NCBI GenBank assembly: GCA_027452245.1
Contig: DAIDGW010000220.1
Span: 1-64,000, forward strand
Reading direction: 5' to 3'
Length of the DNA: 64,000 bases
DNA from: Acidobacteriaceae bacterium
Lineage (GTDB): Bacteria > Acidobacteriota > Terriglobia > Terriglobales > Acidobacteriaceae
Position numbers and translations under genes: made by a program. This document shows positions 20,570 through 29,012 of the stretch, piece after piece; position 1 is the stretch's first letter; every line of letters begins with the position of its first letter. The notes below the pieces were generated by a model. It ran no database searches, was not told the origin of the DNA, and worked only from the letters and a program-made list of their open reading frames with translations.

Positions 20570-20897
20570 CGTCCCACCTCCCTTTATGCCCTGAATCATT
20601 TTAGATGATGATTCGGCGAATACGGCAAGCTCAGGCATCCGGGGTTTTCGGGAGGCCGTCGGCACTTGAGACCGAAGTTCCTGAAGGGGCTAGAGGCGGG
20701 TTTTTGTTAGAGGCGCAATGGCAGCGCTGAAAGGGCTGCGTCACCCCCAATGCGCTGCACCGCTTCAAAAGTGGTGCGGCACCTGATAGCGTTGCTCGCA
20801 GAAAAGACGCGCAGGCCAAGGCGGGGGCCCACGCACTTCCTGCTTGCCAGGATTCTCTGCTGCGCGGAATGACGTGCAGTACGGGCTTAACCGGCTC

Positions 20898-21119
20898 CTA
20901 GTCGTGGGTGAAGGCGCCCGCGATCGCGTATCCCAGGATGAAGGCGACGGCTGAGCCGGCTGCGGCGGCGCGTCCAAAGTGCAAGCGCACGTTATACGCC
21001 GGACTGAGCTTCTCCTTGGTCTCGTCGACCTTCGACATTAACTCGAGTGCGGTACGGTGGATTCTTTCGCGCTCCTGGGAGGCGCGCAGTTCCAGATTTT
21101 CCCTTGGTGCAGTGCTCAT
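20898..21119 (-). CDS. small membrane-anchored protein (DUF3618/YqjD-like)
   Basis: Charged N-terminus with C-terminal TM helix; upstream neighbour is a holin-III-like gene. Confidence 0.55.
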   Translation of the reverse strand: MSTAPRENLELRASQERERIHRTALELMSKVDETKEKLSPAYNVRLHFGRAAAAGSAVAFILGYAIAGAFTHD

Positions 21120-21132
21120 AATGCAGTCCTCG

Positions 21133-21552
21133 CTAGATAACCTTTGCTTCCTGTTGGATCCAGGCTTTGTCGTCGTGCAACACGGAGATGGTCTTGCGCG
21201 GCATCAGCTTGCGCGCCGTGAGTTGGCGCATGGCGATCATTGCGGCAATGACTCCCAACACCAACCAGAGGAAGCCCACGATGAGAAACCCGAAGAACCA
21301 GCGGTACGGGTTACCGGCGAATACGCCTGCAAACAATCCAGCCAGCGCAAAACTGAAAAGAAGGAATGCTATGGTCAGCAACAATGCACCGGCCGCGAGC
21401 AGGGGCAGGGTGGCTTTGACAGTGGCAAACTTTTCCTGCAGTTCGCGCTTCAGCAGTTCGATACGGGTCTGCACGAACTGCTGCAGTTCTTCTTTCATCT
21501 CGTTCAATATGTCAACCAAGCTGCGGCCATTCGGCGTTGCGGTGGTATTCAT
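21133..21552 (-). CDS. phage holin family III / YqjE-like membrane protein
   Basis: RSLVDILNEMKEELQQFVQTRIELLKRELQEK followed by two TM segments. Confidence 0.75.
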   Translation of the reverse strand: MNTTATPNGRSLVDILNEMKEELQQFVQTRIELLKRELQEKFATVKATLPLLAAGALLLTIAFLLFSFALAGLFAGVFAGNPYRWFFGFLIVGFLWLVLGVIAAMIAMRQLTARKLMPRKTISVLHDDKAWIQQEAKVI

Positions 21553-22010
21553 GAATTGTGAGACCTCCAAAATCGTAAGACTATGCCAGCGATGAAGGCC
21601 GTGCCCGCGATGAGAGCGAGAGCGCGCAGGGGATCTTGGTCACGCATGCGGCGCGCGCGCCGGGAGACTTGCGTCACGGCCGAGCGCGAAGAGTCGATCG
21701 CGCGACGATAAGCAGTCGCACTTCGGATTTCGATTTGAGCCTGCGTGCGTCCCAGCCAGCTTCCGGCTTCGCGCATGGCATCCACGACTTGCGACTGTTC
21801 CGCTGGAGGCAATTCGTGGGACAAGATTACACGCGGGAACACAGCCCGAAGATGTGGCCGGTCACGCAAATCGACTTGATCCTGTTCAGTGATGTCGGCA
21901 GACGCCTGCTCGGCGGCTGCAGTTGGGTCTACACTCGGAATTTCAGCTGCGCTCATTTTTCCCCACTCCCCGGGTCTTGCCAGATTTGGCTGGTGTGTCC
22001 GAGCTGCCAT
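21549..22010 (-). CDS. hypothetical protein with C-terminal TM segment
   Basis: Overlaps the holin-like gene start by 4 nt; start re-assigned to MAARTHQPN, preceded by AAGAAGG. Confidence 0.55.
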   Translation of the reverse strand: MAARTHQPNLARPGEWGKMSAAEIPSVDPTAAAEQASADITEQDQVDLRDRPHLRAVFPRVILSHELPPAEQSQVVDAMREAGSWLGRTQAQIEIRSATAYRRAIDSSRSAVTQVSRRARRMRDQDPLRALALIAGTAFIAGIVLRFWRSHNS

Positions 22011-22184
22011 AACACCAACCTTCTTGCGCAGACGAGTGAGCGCGACAGCAGCATCCATAGGATGCTGCGCTTATGCCGCCTGTTGTCGCGAAAGCCGCTA
22101 CTGGTCAGCTACTTTCGAGCCAACGTTCCGCGGGACCGCAAGCGCGTAGGGCACCTACCCTAAATTAACGCTGATGATAAAAAT

Positions 22185-22994
22185 TCATTTTGTATTTACC
22201 GCAGATGACGCTGGGGCCTTCTGGTAGTCGTAGTAGGTGTCATTCTCCTGCGAGCGGTGCGTGAAGAGGTGAATGATGCGAGCCTTGGCGCTCATGGAGA
22301 AGTGTGTGGGAAGCCAGATGTCATCGTCGACCGGCTTCTTTTCCAATTCAAATCGGGTCCCGGGTTCCACCTGCGCGAGGAAGCCCTCGATCGACACTGG
22401 GTGCAGGACCTGAGCTTCGACTTTGACCCACTGAAAAGTTTTCTTGTCGATCCACATTTTTCCCTGCATACCCTTCAAGACCTGTGTATCTGTATTGGGG
22501 GGCTTGTATCCCGGCTTGGGAGTGGCTTTCAGAACGTAGACTTCGTATCCGTCGAGCTTCAGCTCTCCGATCAGTCTGAAGTCGAATGCCTCGGTGAGTT
22601 GTTGCATGAGCAGGTGATCACGGGTGCGGTCTTTCTGATATTGCGCGATGCGCGCGGCGCGCTGTTGTGGAGATTCAGCGCGGCGCCTGGCGATTTCCGC
22701 GTTCATCTTGTTCTCCTGCTCATCCTGCTGTTGCCGGGAGAGCGGCTTGCCATTGATCGCAACCAGCTTCTGGTAAGGAGAGCCGTAGAGCATCAAATCC
22801 TGGTAGGTCTTGCTGCCGTGCGGGTCGCGGTCGCGTTCAAAGCAGTTGTATTGCGGATTGGCATTCCAGTCTCTTGCATTGGCTTCGACCGATCGCTGAA
22901 TGATGGCAGGGACATCGATCTGGGCGAAGCAGAGGCTGGCTGCAGTCATAACTAAGATCACAATGGAACTGCTCAATCCCGGACGTATGCGCAT
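22185..22994 (-). CDS. secreted hypothetical protein, possibly outer-membrane-lipoprotein-sorting-like
   Basis: Signal peptide; GYEVYVLKATPKPGYKP...LKGMQGKMWIDKKTFQWVKVEAQV. Confidence 0.55.
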   Translation of the reverse strand: MRIRPGLSSSIVILVMTAASLCFAQIDVPAIIQRSVEANARDWNANPQYNCFERDRDPHGSKTYQDLMLYGSPYQKLVAINGKPLSRQQQDEQENKMNAEIARRRAESPQQRAARIAQYQKDRTRDHLLMQQLTEAFDFRLIGELKLDGYEVYVLKATPKPGYKPPNTDTQVLKGMQGKMWIDKKTFQWVKVEAQVLHPVSIEGFLAQVEPGTRFELEKKPVDDDIWLPTHFSMSAKARIIHLFTHRSQENDTYYDYQKAPASSAVNTK

Positions 22995-23291
22995 CCAAAC
23001 TCCATCGCAAGGCGAAGGTCAGCCAGCGGAGAATAGGAATACTGTTGCAAATTTCTTTCAGGACGTTGCATACGCATGAAAGCTGAGTGGCATGGAGCGG
23101 TGGTACCAGCGTGGATGCAGCACCTGCATCCTAGCCGGAAGATGCAAGTGGCGGAGATGGCAGCGTTCTGTTCCTGATTGCCCCGTCTCTGGTCGTTTCT
23201 TTCCTGGCCATGATCCCGTTGGCGCGTGCCAAGTAGAACGGACTGGTTAAGGCGGCGTGTCGTTGCCTTACTCTGAAGGCATACTTAGTCG

Positions 23292-23693
23292 GTGATGGTG
23301 GCGCTGGGACAGGTATCGGGCTTCTTCTCCGCGATGGCGAGTTGTGTTCTCGTGGTACACGCGCTGTTTATTCTGTGGGTCGTGTTTGGGGCAGTGATCG
23401 CCCGGCATCGCCCGGTGCTGCGGTGGATCCACATAGCCTCTCTGGTGTGGGGAATTCTGTTCGAATTGTTTCCGTGGCCGTGTCCGCTGACGCTCCTGGA
23501 GAACTGGCTGGAAGTGCAGGCGGGAATCACTCCCTATCAAGGCAGCTTCCTTGTGCATTACCTGGACAAGCTGGTATATCCCGAGATTTCTGTCACGGCG
23601 CTGACGATCGCAGGCGTCACAATCTGTGTGGCGAATCTCCTGATTTATGGGCGAACGCTGGGACACTACCTGCGCTCGCAGCATTCACAGTAG
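23292..23693 (+). CDS. DUF2784-family membrane protein
   Basis: HALFILWVVFGAVIARHRPVLRWIHIASLVWGILFELFPWPCPLTLLENWL. Confidence 0.85.
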   Translation: MMVALGQVSGFFSAMASCVLVVHALFILWVVFGAVIARHRPVLRWIHIASLVWGILFELFPWPCPLTLLENWLEVQAGITPYQGSFLVHYLDKLVYPEISVTALTIAGVTICVANLLIYGRTLGHYLRSQHSQ

Positions 23694-23704
23694 AGCGAAG
23701 TTGC

Positions 23705-24454
23705 TCAGTCCACGGGAGCAGGGGTTCCGTCGGACCACTTGCCCACTTCAACGGTAAAAATGCGAAGCGGGGGCAAGCCTTCGAGGTCATGCCCCGCTTT
23801 GTCAGAAATGAACCAGTAAGGTCCGGAGCCGACTGGGGAACCGGGGAGTCCTGCGCCCCAAACCGCGGGATCGGTGACGTGCGTGTAAAACATCAAGTGA
23901 GCTCCGTTGTGACCATCCTGATCTGTGAGATACGAACCTTTGCCCATCATGTAACTCATTGCCCCGGATTCCAGTGCGGGGAGTTGGTTTTTGGCAAGGG
24001 CAGCTCTGATTTCGTCGAGCATTTCTTTTCTGCTGCGGCCAGCTAGTACAAGCCTGGTCCTCATCTCGGCAATCGGCAGCATGGAGCGTGCCGCGGGAGG
24101 GTTCAGGCAATCGGCGCCGCGGATTTTGGGATTCCAAAATTCCGGCCAGTCAACGGCTCCCATCCAGCCGCGTTCGACCATGCAGACAAAGCCATTCTTT
24201 CCCTTGATCGCAGTTTTATAACCGTGTCGTTCAAGCACAAGAACGGCCGCATCCTGGGATATCGAGGCAGGGGCAGCGCTACGCGCCAAGGTGATCTCGG
24301 CATCTTTGTCCATGAGATATTGATCCACCGGGGCCCGGTGGGGATACTGAGTTGCGGGCTGTTGAGCGTGCAAGGGACGGAAAAGGGCAGAGAACAGAGA
24401 CATAACTCCCAAGATGAATAAGTAGCGCAGTCGCAGCTCTGACAGGAATTTCAT
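23705..24454 (-). CDS. secreted hypothetical protein
   Basis: Signal peptide and full-length ORF; start re-assigned to MKFLSEL. Confidence 0.6.
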   Translation of the reverse strand: MKFLSELRLRYLFILGVMSLFSALFRPLHAQQPATQYPHRAPVDQYLMDKDAEITLARSAAPASISQDAAVLVLERHGYKTAIKGKNGFVCMVERGWMGAVDWPEFWNPKIRGADCLNPPAARSMLPIAEMRTRLVLAGRSRKEMLDEIRAALAKNQLPALESGAMSYMMGKGSYLTDQDGHNGAHLMFYTHVTDPAVWGAGLPGSPVGSGPYWFISDKAGHDLEGLPPLRIFTVEVGKWSDGTPAPVD

Positions 24455-24802
24455 CTGTGGCTTTCTCCCTGGGGAAATCAAGGGCGATCAGAATATCGAA
24501 CAGATTACGCTCTTTGTTGGATGCCGGCACATTGAAGGACCCACGGCCGGGGTCTAGAATGACGGCATGGTGCAAGAGGGCCTGAGTCATGCCCCAATGC
24601 CAGTTCTCCTGCCGCACCCGTATTCGATACTTCTTTGAGAAGTTCATTTCCTGCAAATACAAAGACGTGAATCGTGACCTGAGAGCCGCGGGATCTTGGG
24701 CTGGAACCATTCGGATCGCTACCAAACAGAGGCCTGGTTTGTGGTGAGGCCGGGGCAGTTGCTGATGGCCCTACTTGCCGATGCTGGAGCAAGGAGGTTG
24801 CA

Positions 24803-25300
24803 ATGCCAACGAAGAAGCTGAGAGAGTTTCTCGACAGCCAAGGCGTGAAATACGTGGCCATTCCGCATCGGGTGGCGTATACGGCTCGGGAAACGGCTGC
24901 GATTACTCACATATCCAACAAAGAATTGGCGAAGACGGTGGTTATCAAGATTGACGGCGTCTTCGCGATGGCGGTTCTTCCCGCGTCGCACGAGGTCGAT
25001 GTTTCTTTATTGAAGACAGCGATCGGGGCAAACACAGTCAGTCTGGCAAAGGAATGGGAGTTCAAAGATCAATTTCCAGAATGTGAGCTTGGTGCAATGC
25101 CGCCGTTCGGAAATCTCTACGGAATGACGGTTTACGTGGACGAGAGTCTGACGAAAGACAAGGAAATTGCCTTCAATGCGGGCTCCCACTACGAACTGCT
25201 TCAAGTCGCCTACGCTGACTTCGAACGTCTGGTCAGGCCCAAGGTGATCAGTTTCGCAGGTTTGCGAGAAACAGAGATGATGGGAGCCTGGCACCTCTGA
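24803..25300 (+). CDS. YbaK/EbsC-type aminoacyl-tRNA deacylase
   Basis: KTVVIKIDGVFAMAVLPASHEVDVSLLK; strong SD AAGGAGGT. Confidence 0.9.
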   Translation: MPTKKLREFLDSQGVKYVAIPHRVAYTARETAAITHISNKELAKTVVIKIDGVFAMAVLPASHEVDVSLLKTAIGANTVSLAKEWEFKDQFPECELGAMPPFGNLYGMTVYVDESLTKDKEIAFNAGSHYELLQVAYADFERLVRPKVISFAGLRETEMMGAWHL

Positions 25301-25404
25301 ATTGAGTCTCTCGGCTGGATAGAGCAATTCGAGCGTTGAACACTCGGTAATTTGATGCTGCTTGGGGATGACTTCTCATGGCAAGGGAGATGGTTGTCTC
25401 TCTC

Positions 25405-25426
25405 CTGCAGTTCGCCGCAACTGCAG
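25405..25426. other. perfect inverted repeat upstream of the FAD oxidoreductase gene
   Basis: CTGCAGTT-cgccgc-AACTGCAG. Confidence 0.6.
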
Positions 25427-25496
25427 AAGCATTAACCATTATCACCTCGGACAATAACCCCGCGCGGTGAGGAATCATGGCAAAATTCATAGCGCA

Positions 25497-27359
25497 ATGA
25501 ACCGACGAACATTTCTAAGACAATCCGGAATGGCGGCCCTCGTTCCGCTGTGGGCGCGCGAGTTATGGGGAGCTAATAAGAGCCTAGGTGACGCGGGACT
25601 CGGGAACTCTCGGAACGCAGCGGGAGTTCGTCTACCGTTGCGGCGGCGAAGGCCGGTGGACGCGAACTGGCCTTCCCAATCAGCGTGGAAGCGTCTGAAC
25701 GATGAGGTTGAGGGAAATTTGATTCCTGTGGATTTCCCGATAGAGCCGTGCGTGAAGGAAACAAGGAGCGCGGACTGTCAGGCTCTGATGAGCAATATTC
25801 ACAATCCCTATTACATCGGCGACCAACCCGGCCTGACGCAGACGCTGGGATGGGTAGATGCGTGGGTGAGCAAACCCAGTGTTTATGCCGTCGCGGCAAG
25901 AAATGCAGATCACATCGCGGCGGCGGTAAATTTTGCCCGGGAAAACGATTTACGACTCGTAATCAAAGGCGGCGGGCATAGTTATCAGGGAACCTCAGAT
26001 GCCGAAGATTCGTTGCTGGTGTGGATGCGGCACATGCACGACATCACGATGCAGGAAGCATTTGTTCCGCAAGGCTGCAAGGGGGGACCGCAAAAAGCAG
26101 TCACGCTCGGTGCAGGCACGATCTGGATGCAGGCATACGATGCGGTGACAACCAAAGCCGGCGCGTATGTGCAAGGTGGCGGGTGTACGACGGTCGGCGT
26201 GGCTGGACTGGTCCAAAGCGGAGGCTTTGGGAGTTTTTCCAAGCACTATGGCACTGCGGCGGCAGGACTCCTGGAAGCGGAAGTGGTGACGTCAGATGGC
26301 AAGGTCCGCATCGCGAATGCATGCACGAATTCGGATTTGTTCTGGGCGCTGAAGGGCGGAGGCGGGGGAACATTCGGGGCAATCAGCAAGGTGACATTGC
26401 GTGCGCACGAACTTCCAGAATTTTTCGGCGCAGCAATTGTTCGCGTGAAAGCGGCATCGGATGAAGCATTTCGACGTTTACTCAGCTATTTCATTACATT
26501 CTATCGAGATCATCTTTTCAACGATCACTGGGGCGAGCATGCGCGGATTACGGGCGACAATGTGCTCGACCTGTTGATGGTGTGCCACGACCTGACGCCA
26601 GAGGATGTGAAAAGGATATGGCAGCCCTTTCTGGACTGGGTGGCGCGTTCGCCGGGCTCGTACACGCTCCAAGGGCAACCGATTCTCGCCAGCATGTCGG
26701 CTCGGCATTGGTGGGATGTGGAATGGAGCAAACAACATCATCTGTCAATTTTCGAAGTCGACCAGCGGCCGGGAGCCGGTCCAAACAATGCGTGGTGGAC
26801 GGGAGATTCCGGCCAGGTGGCCTGGTTCATCTACGGCTATGAATCGCTCTGGATGCCCGCGTCCCTTCTCAATGCTGACTCTCAGCAGCGGCTTGTGCGG
26901 GCTCTGTTTACGGGTTCGCGACACAAGACCATCGAACTGCATTTCAACAAAGGGCTGGCGGGAGGGCCGAGCGACGCGATTGAGGCGACACGCAATACGG
27001 CCACGAATCCCGCAGTGCTGGAGGCGTTTGCGCTGGCGATCGTGGGAGACGCGGGCGGGGGTTATCCGGGGGTGCGTGGGCATGAGCCGAATGTTGCGGC
27101 GGGACGAAAAGCGCGGCAAGAAATTCACAAATGCGTGAACGAATTGCGAGCGATCGTGCCGAACGGCGGAGCGTACGTTTCCGAGAGCAATTTTTTTCAA
27201 GAGGATTGGCAGCACGCCTACTGGGGAAGTAATTATGGTCGTTTGGCAGCGTTGAAGAAGAAATACGATCCGACGGGATTGTTCTTCGTACATAACGGCG
27301 TGGGTTCGGAGGGGTGGAGCGACAACGGCTTTGTGCGGAAGACGAGCAGGCGGTCCTAG
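25497..27359 (+). CDS. FAD-binding oxidoreductase (BBE-type), exported via Tat-like leader
   Basis: Leader NRRTFLRQSGMAALVPLWA; NDLRLVIKGGGHSYQGTSDAEDSLLVWMRHM; GGGCTTVGVAGLVQSGGFG; C-terminal YWGSNYGRLAALKKKYDPTGLFFVHNGVGSE. Confidence 0.9.
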   Translation: MNRRTFLRQSGMAALVPLWARELWGANKSLGDAGLGNSRNAAGVRLPLRRRRPVDANWPSQSAWKRLNDEVEGNLIPVDFPIEPCVKETRSADCQALMSNIHNPYYIGDQPGLTQTLGWVDAWVSKPSVYAVAARNADHIAAAVNFARENDLRLVIKGGGHSYQGTSDAEDSLLVWMRHMHDITMQEAFVPQGCKGGPQKAVTLGAGTIWMQAYDAVTTKAGAYVQGGGCTTVGVAGLVQSGGFGSFSKHYGTAAAGLLEAEVVTSDGKVRIANACTNSDLFWALKGGGGGTFGAISKVTLRAHELPEFFGAAIVRVKAASDEAFRRLLSYFITFYRDHLFNDHWGEHARITGDNVLDLLMVCHDLTPEDVKRIWQPFLDWVARSPGSYTLQGQPILASMSARHWWDVEWSKQHHLSIFEVDQRPGAGPNNAWWTGDSGQVAWFIYGYESLWMPASLLNADSQQRLVRALFTGSRHKTIELHFNKGLAGGPSDAIEATRNTATNPAVLEAFALAIVGDAGGGYPGVRGHEPNVAAGRKARQEIHKCVNELRAIVPNGGAYVSESNFFQEDWQHAYWGSNYGRLAALKKKYDPTGLFFVHNGVGSEGWSDNGFVRKTSRRS

Positions 27360-27410
27360 AGAGCGGTCAAATACCGCAAGCCTGCTTACGAGGAATGAAG
27401 GGCAAAGGTA

Positions 27411-27778
27411 TGGTGGAGGCGGCGGGAGTCGAACCCGCGTCCGAAAATGTCACTGGTCAAGAGACTACATGCTTAGTCCAGTTCGTGCCGTGGGCCATTA
27501 CCCCACAACGTTCGCGCCTGCCGCTCAGAACGGACAAGAAACGGAAGTCGCTAGCCTGTGATCTTAGCCTCTCGTCCCAGACGTAGACGCGAAGAGCAGC
27601 CCACTGTGCGACGTCCTTCGAAGGCCCATGGGCGAAGCCTCCGGGGACGGCTACTTAAAAATTAAGCAGCGTATGCCATTTGAGGTGTGGCATTTCTAGT
27701 TTTGCACGCGATTACGGGTGTGTGCACCCCGGCATGCCTCTTGGCCGCAAGCATCTCCGTCGAAGCCGTGACGCCCCC
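27411..27778 (-). ncRNA. ssrA: transfer-messenger RNA (tmRNA)
   Basis: Minus strand begins GGGGGCGTCACGGCTTCGACGGAGATGC and ends GGACGCGGGTTCGACTCCCGCCGCCTCCACCA; 5'/3' acceptor arms GGGGGCG/CGCCUCC pair; tag frame ends ...AYAA-TAA. Confidence 0.95.
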
Positions 27779-27965
27779 ACTGGTGGGATTGGCCATTCAA
27801 AGATCCACTTCCAATCTAGGGTTCGCCGGATAGGAAGTCAATCTGTTAGATGTTCTGTGAGAAGCACACGGTTCCGTCGGGAAAGCTGCACCCTTAGGCA
27901 GGATCAATGGACGTTATATCAAGGGATCGATCCATATGGAAAGCATGCATTGGTGTGAATTGACA

Positions 27966-27983
27966 TGCATTGCATGCTATGCA
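27966..27983. promoter_or_regulatory. palindromic operator candidate in the putative promoter of the PIN-domain operon
   Basis: TGCAT-t-GCATGC-t-ATGCA immediately after TTGACA (27960-27965). Confidence 0.65.
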
Positions 27984-28007
27984 AGAATTATAGCTCTGGA
28001 GAGAACT

Positions 28008-28418
28008 ATGAGCCCTACCCTAAAAGTCTCGGATCTGGTTAGAGAGCAGGCGAGCCGAAGCTATGTGCAGGCGGCGCGACGCAAGGGAGTGGCGAGGTTT
28101 TCTATCAATGTAGGTGATGTCCACCGCGAATCGAAGCTGCAGAATCGGGTGCCCTTGGTTTGCATGGCACTGAAGTCGGGGAAATTCCTGGACAGCAACG
28201 GAGTGCGGCTAGTCTCACAAACTGGCCCGCAATCCGGTCTGAGCACGACCGTGACCTACACTTATGAATTCCTGGACGCTCCGCATGCAGATGTAAGTCA
28301 GGATGCGTGGAGCCGATTGCGCGGTGCTCTCAAAGATGTGTTCCATGAATTGGGAGGCGGCGAGAGCTACCTGCGGGAAGAGCGTGAACATTTCCAGGGT
28401 CCGGGTGGCCAGCAATGA
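28008..28418 (+). CDS. hypothetical protein, candidate antitoxin or partner of the downstream PIN protein
   Basis: 136 aa; overlaps the PIN ORF by 4 nt (ATGA); no familiar antitoxin fold recognised. Confidence 0.6.
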   Translation: MSPTLKVSDLVREQASRSYVQAARRKGVARFSINVGDVHRESKLQNRVPLVCMALKSGKFLDSNGVRLVSQTGPQSGLSTTVTYTYEFLDAPHADVSQDAWSRLRGALKDVFHELGGGESYLREEREHFQGPGGQQ

Positions 28419-28840
28419 GCCGCATTTACTGGGACACCATGCTATTCATTTACTGGCTGGAAGACAGTCCTCAGTTCGCAAAGAGGGTTGGTACGATCCG
28501 CTCGCGAATGGGGGAGCGCAACGATCAACTGATCACAAGTTGTTTCACGATGGGAGAACTGCTGGCTGGCGTCTATCGAAAAGGTGCCAGCGAACAAGCG
28601 CAGAGCATCCGGAAGGAACTGGAGCGAGCGGTTTCCGAACTGGTTCCGTTTACGGCGGAGACCGCCGATTTATATGCGCAAATCCGTGGGAGGATGGGGG
28701 TTCCCCCCGCCGATGCGATTCAACTCGCGTCGGCTGCATGGGCAAAGGCGGATCTGTTTTTGACGAATGACAAGAACCTCATCGGTAAGATTGTTCCTGG
28801 AATCCAGTTCGTTGCCGGACTCGATTCAAACCTGTTCTGA
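28415..28840 (+). CDS. PIN-domain ribonuclease (VapC-like)
   Basis: IYWDTMLFIYWLED; TMGELLAGVYRKG; GVPPADAIQLASAAWAKADLFLTNDKNL acidic active-site motifs. Confidence 0.9.
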   Translation: MSRIYWDTMLFIYWLEDSPQFAKRVGTIRSRMGERNDQLITSCFTMGELLAGVYRKGASEQAQSIRKELERAVSELVPFTAETADLYAQIRGRMGVPPADAIQLASAAWAKADLFLTNDKNLIGKIVPGIQFVAGLDSNLF

Positions 28841-29012
28841 ACCGCCGGTTGTCCTCTGCTGGACGATCAACCCGAGTTCTATTCGACAGTGAAAGGCAGG
28901 CAGGCTGGCTGCATGGTTGTGCGTTGCTATTATGTTGCATCGCCGCGCATCCAACCGCATCTGATTTGGAGCGCGCCGAAATGCTTATTCCTATGACTTC
29001 GACCCGAAAAAC

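Noticed and set aside
24279-24725. Possible degraded gene on the minus strand upstream of the 23705-24454 gene
   Set aside because: Only fragmentary protein-like composition; no homologue recognised, so it cannot be called a pseudogene.
27314-27586. ORFs over the ssrA region (e.g. VEAAGVEPASENVTG...)
   Set aside because: This is the classic spurious translation of the tmRNA/tRNA 3' end, not a protein gene.
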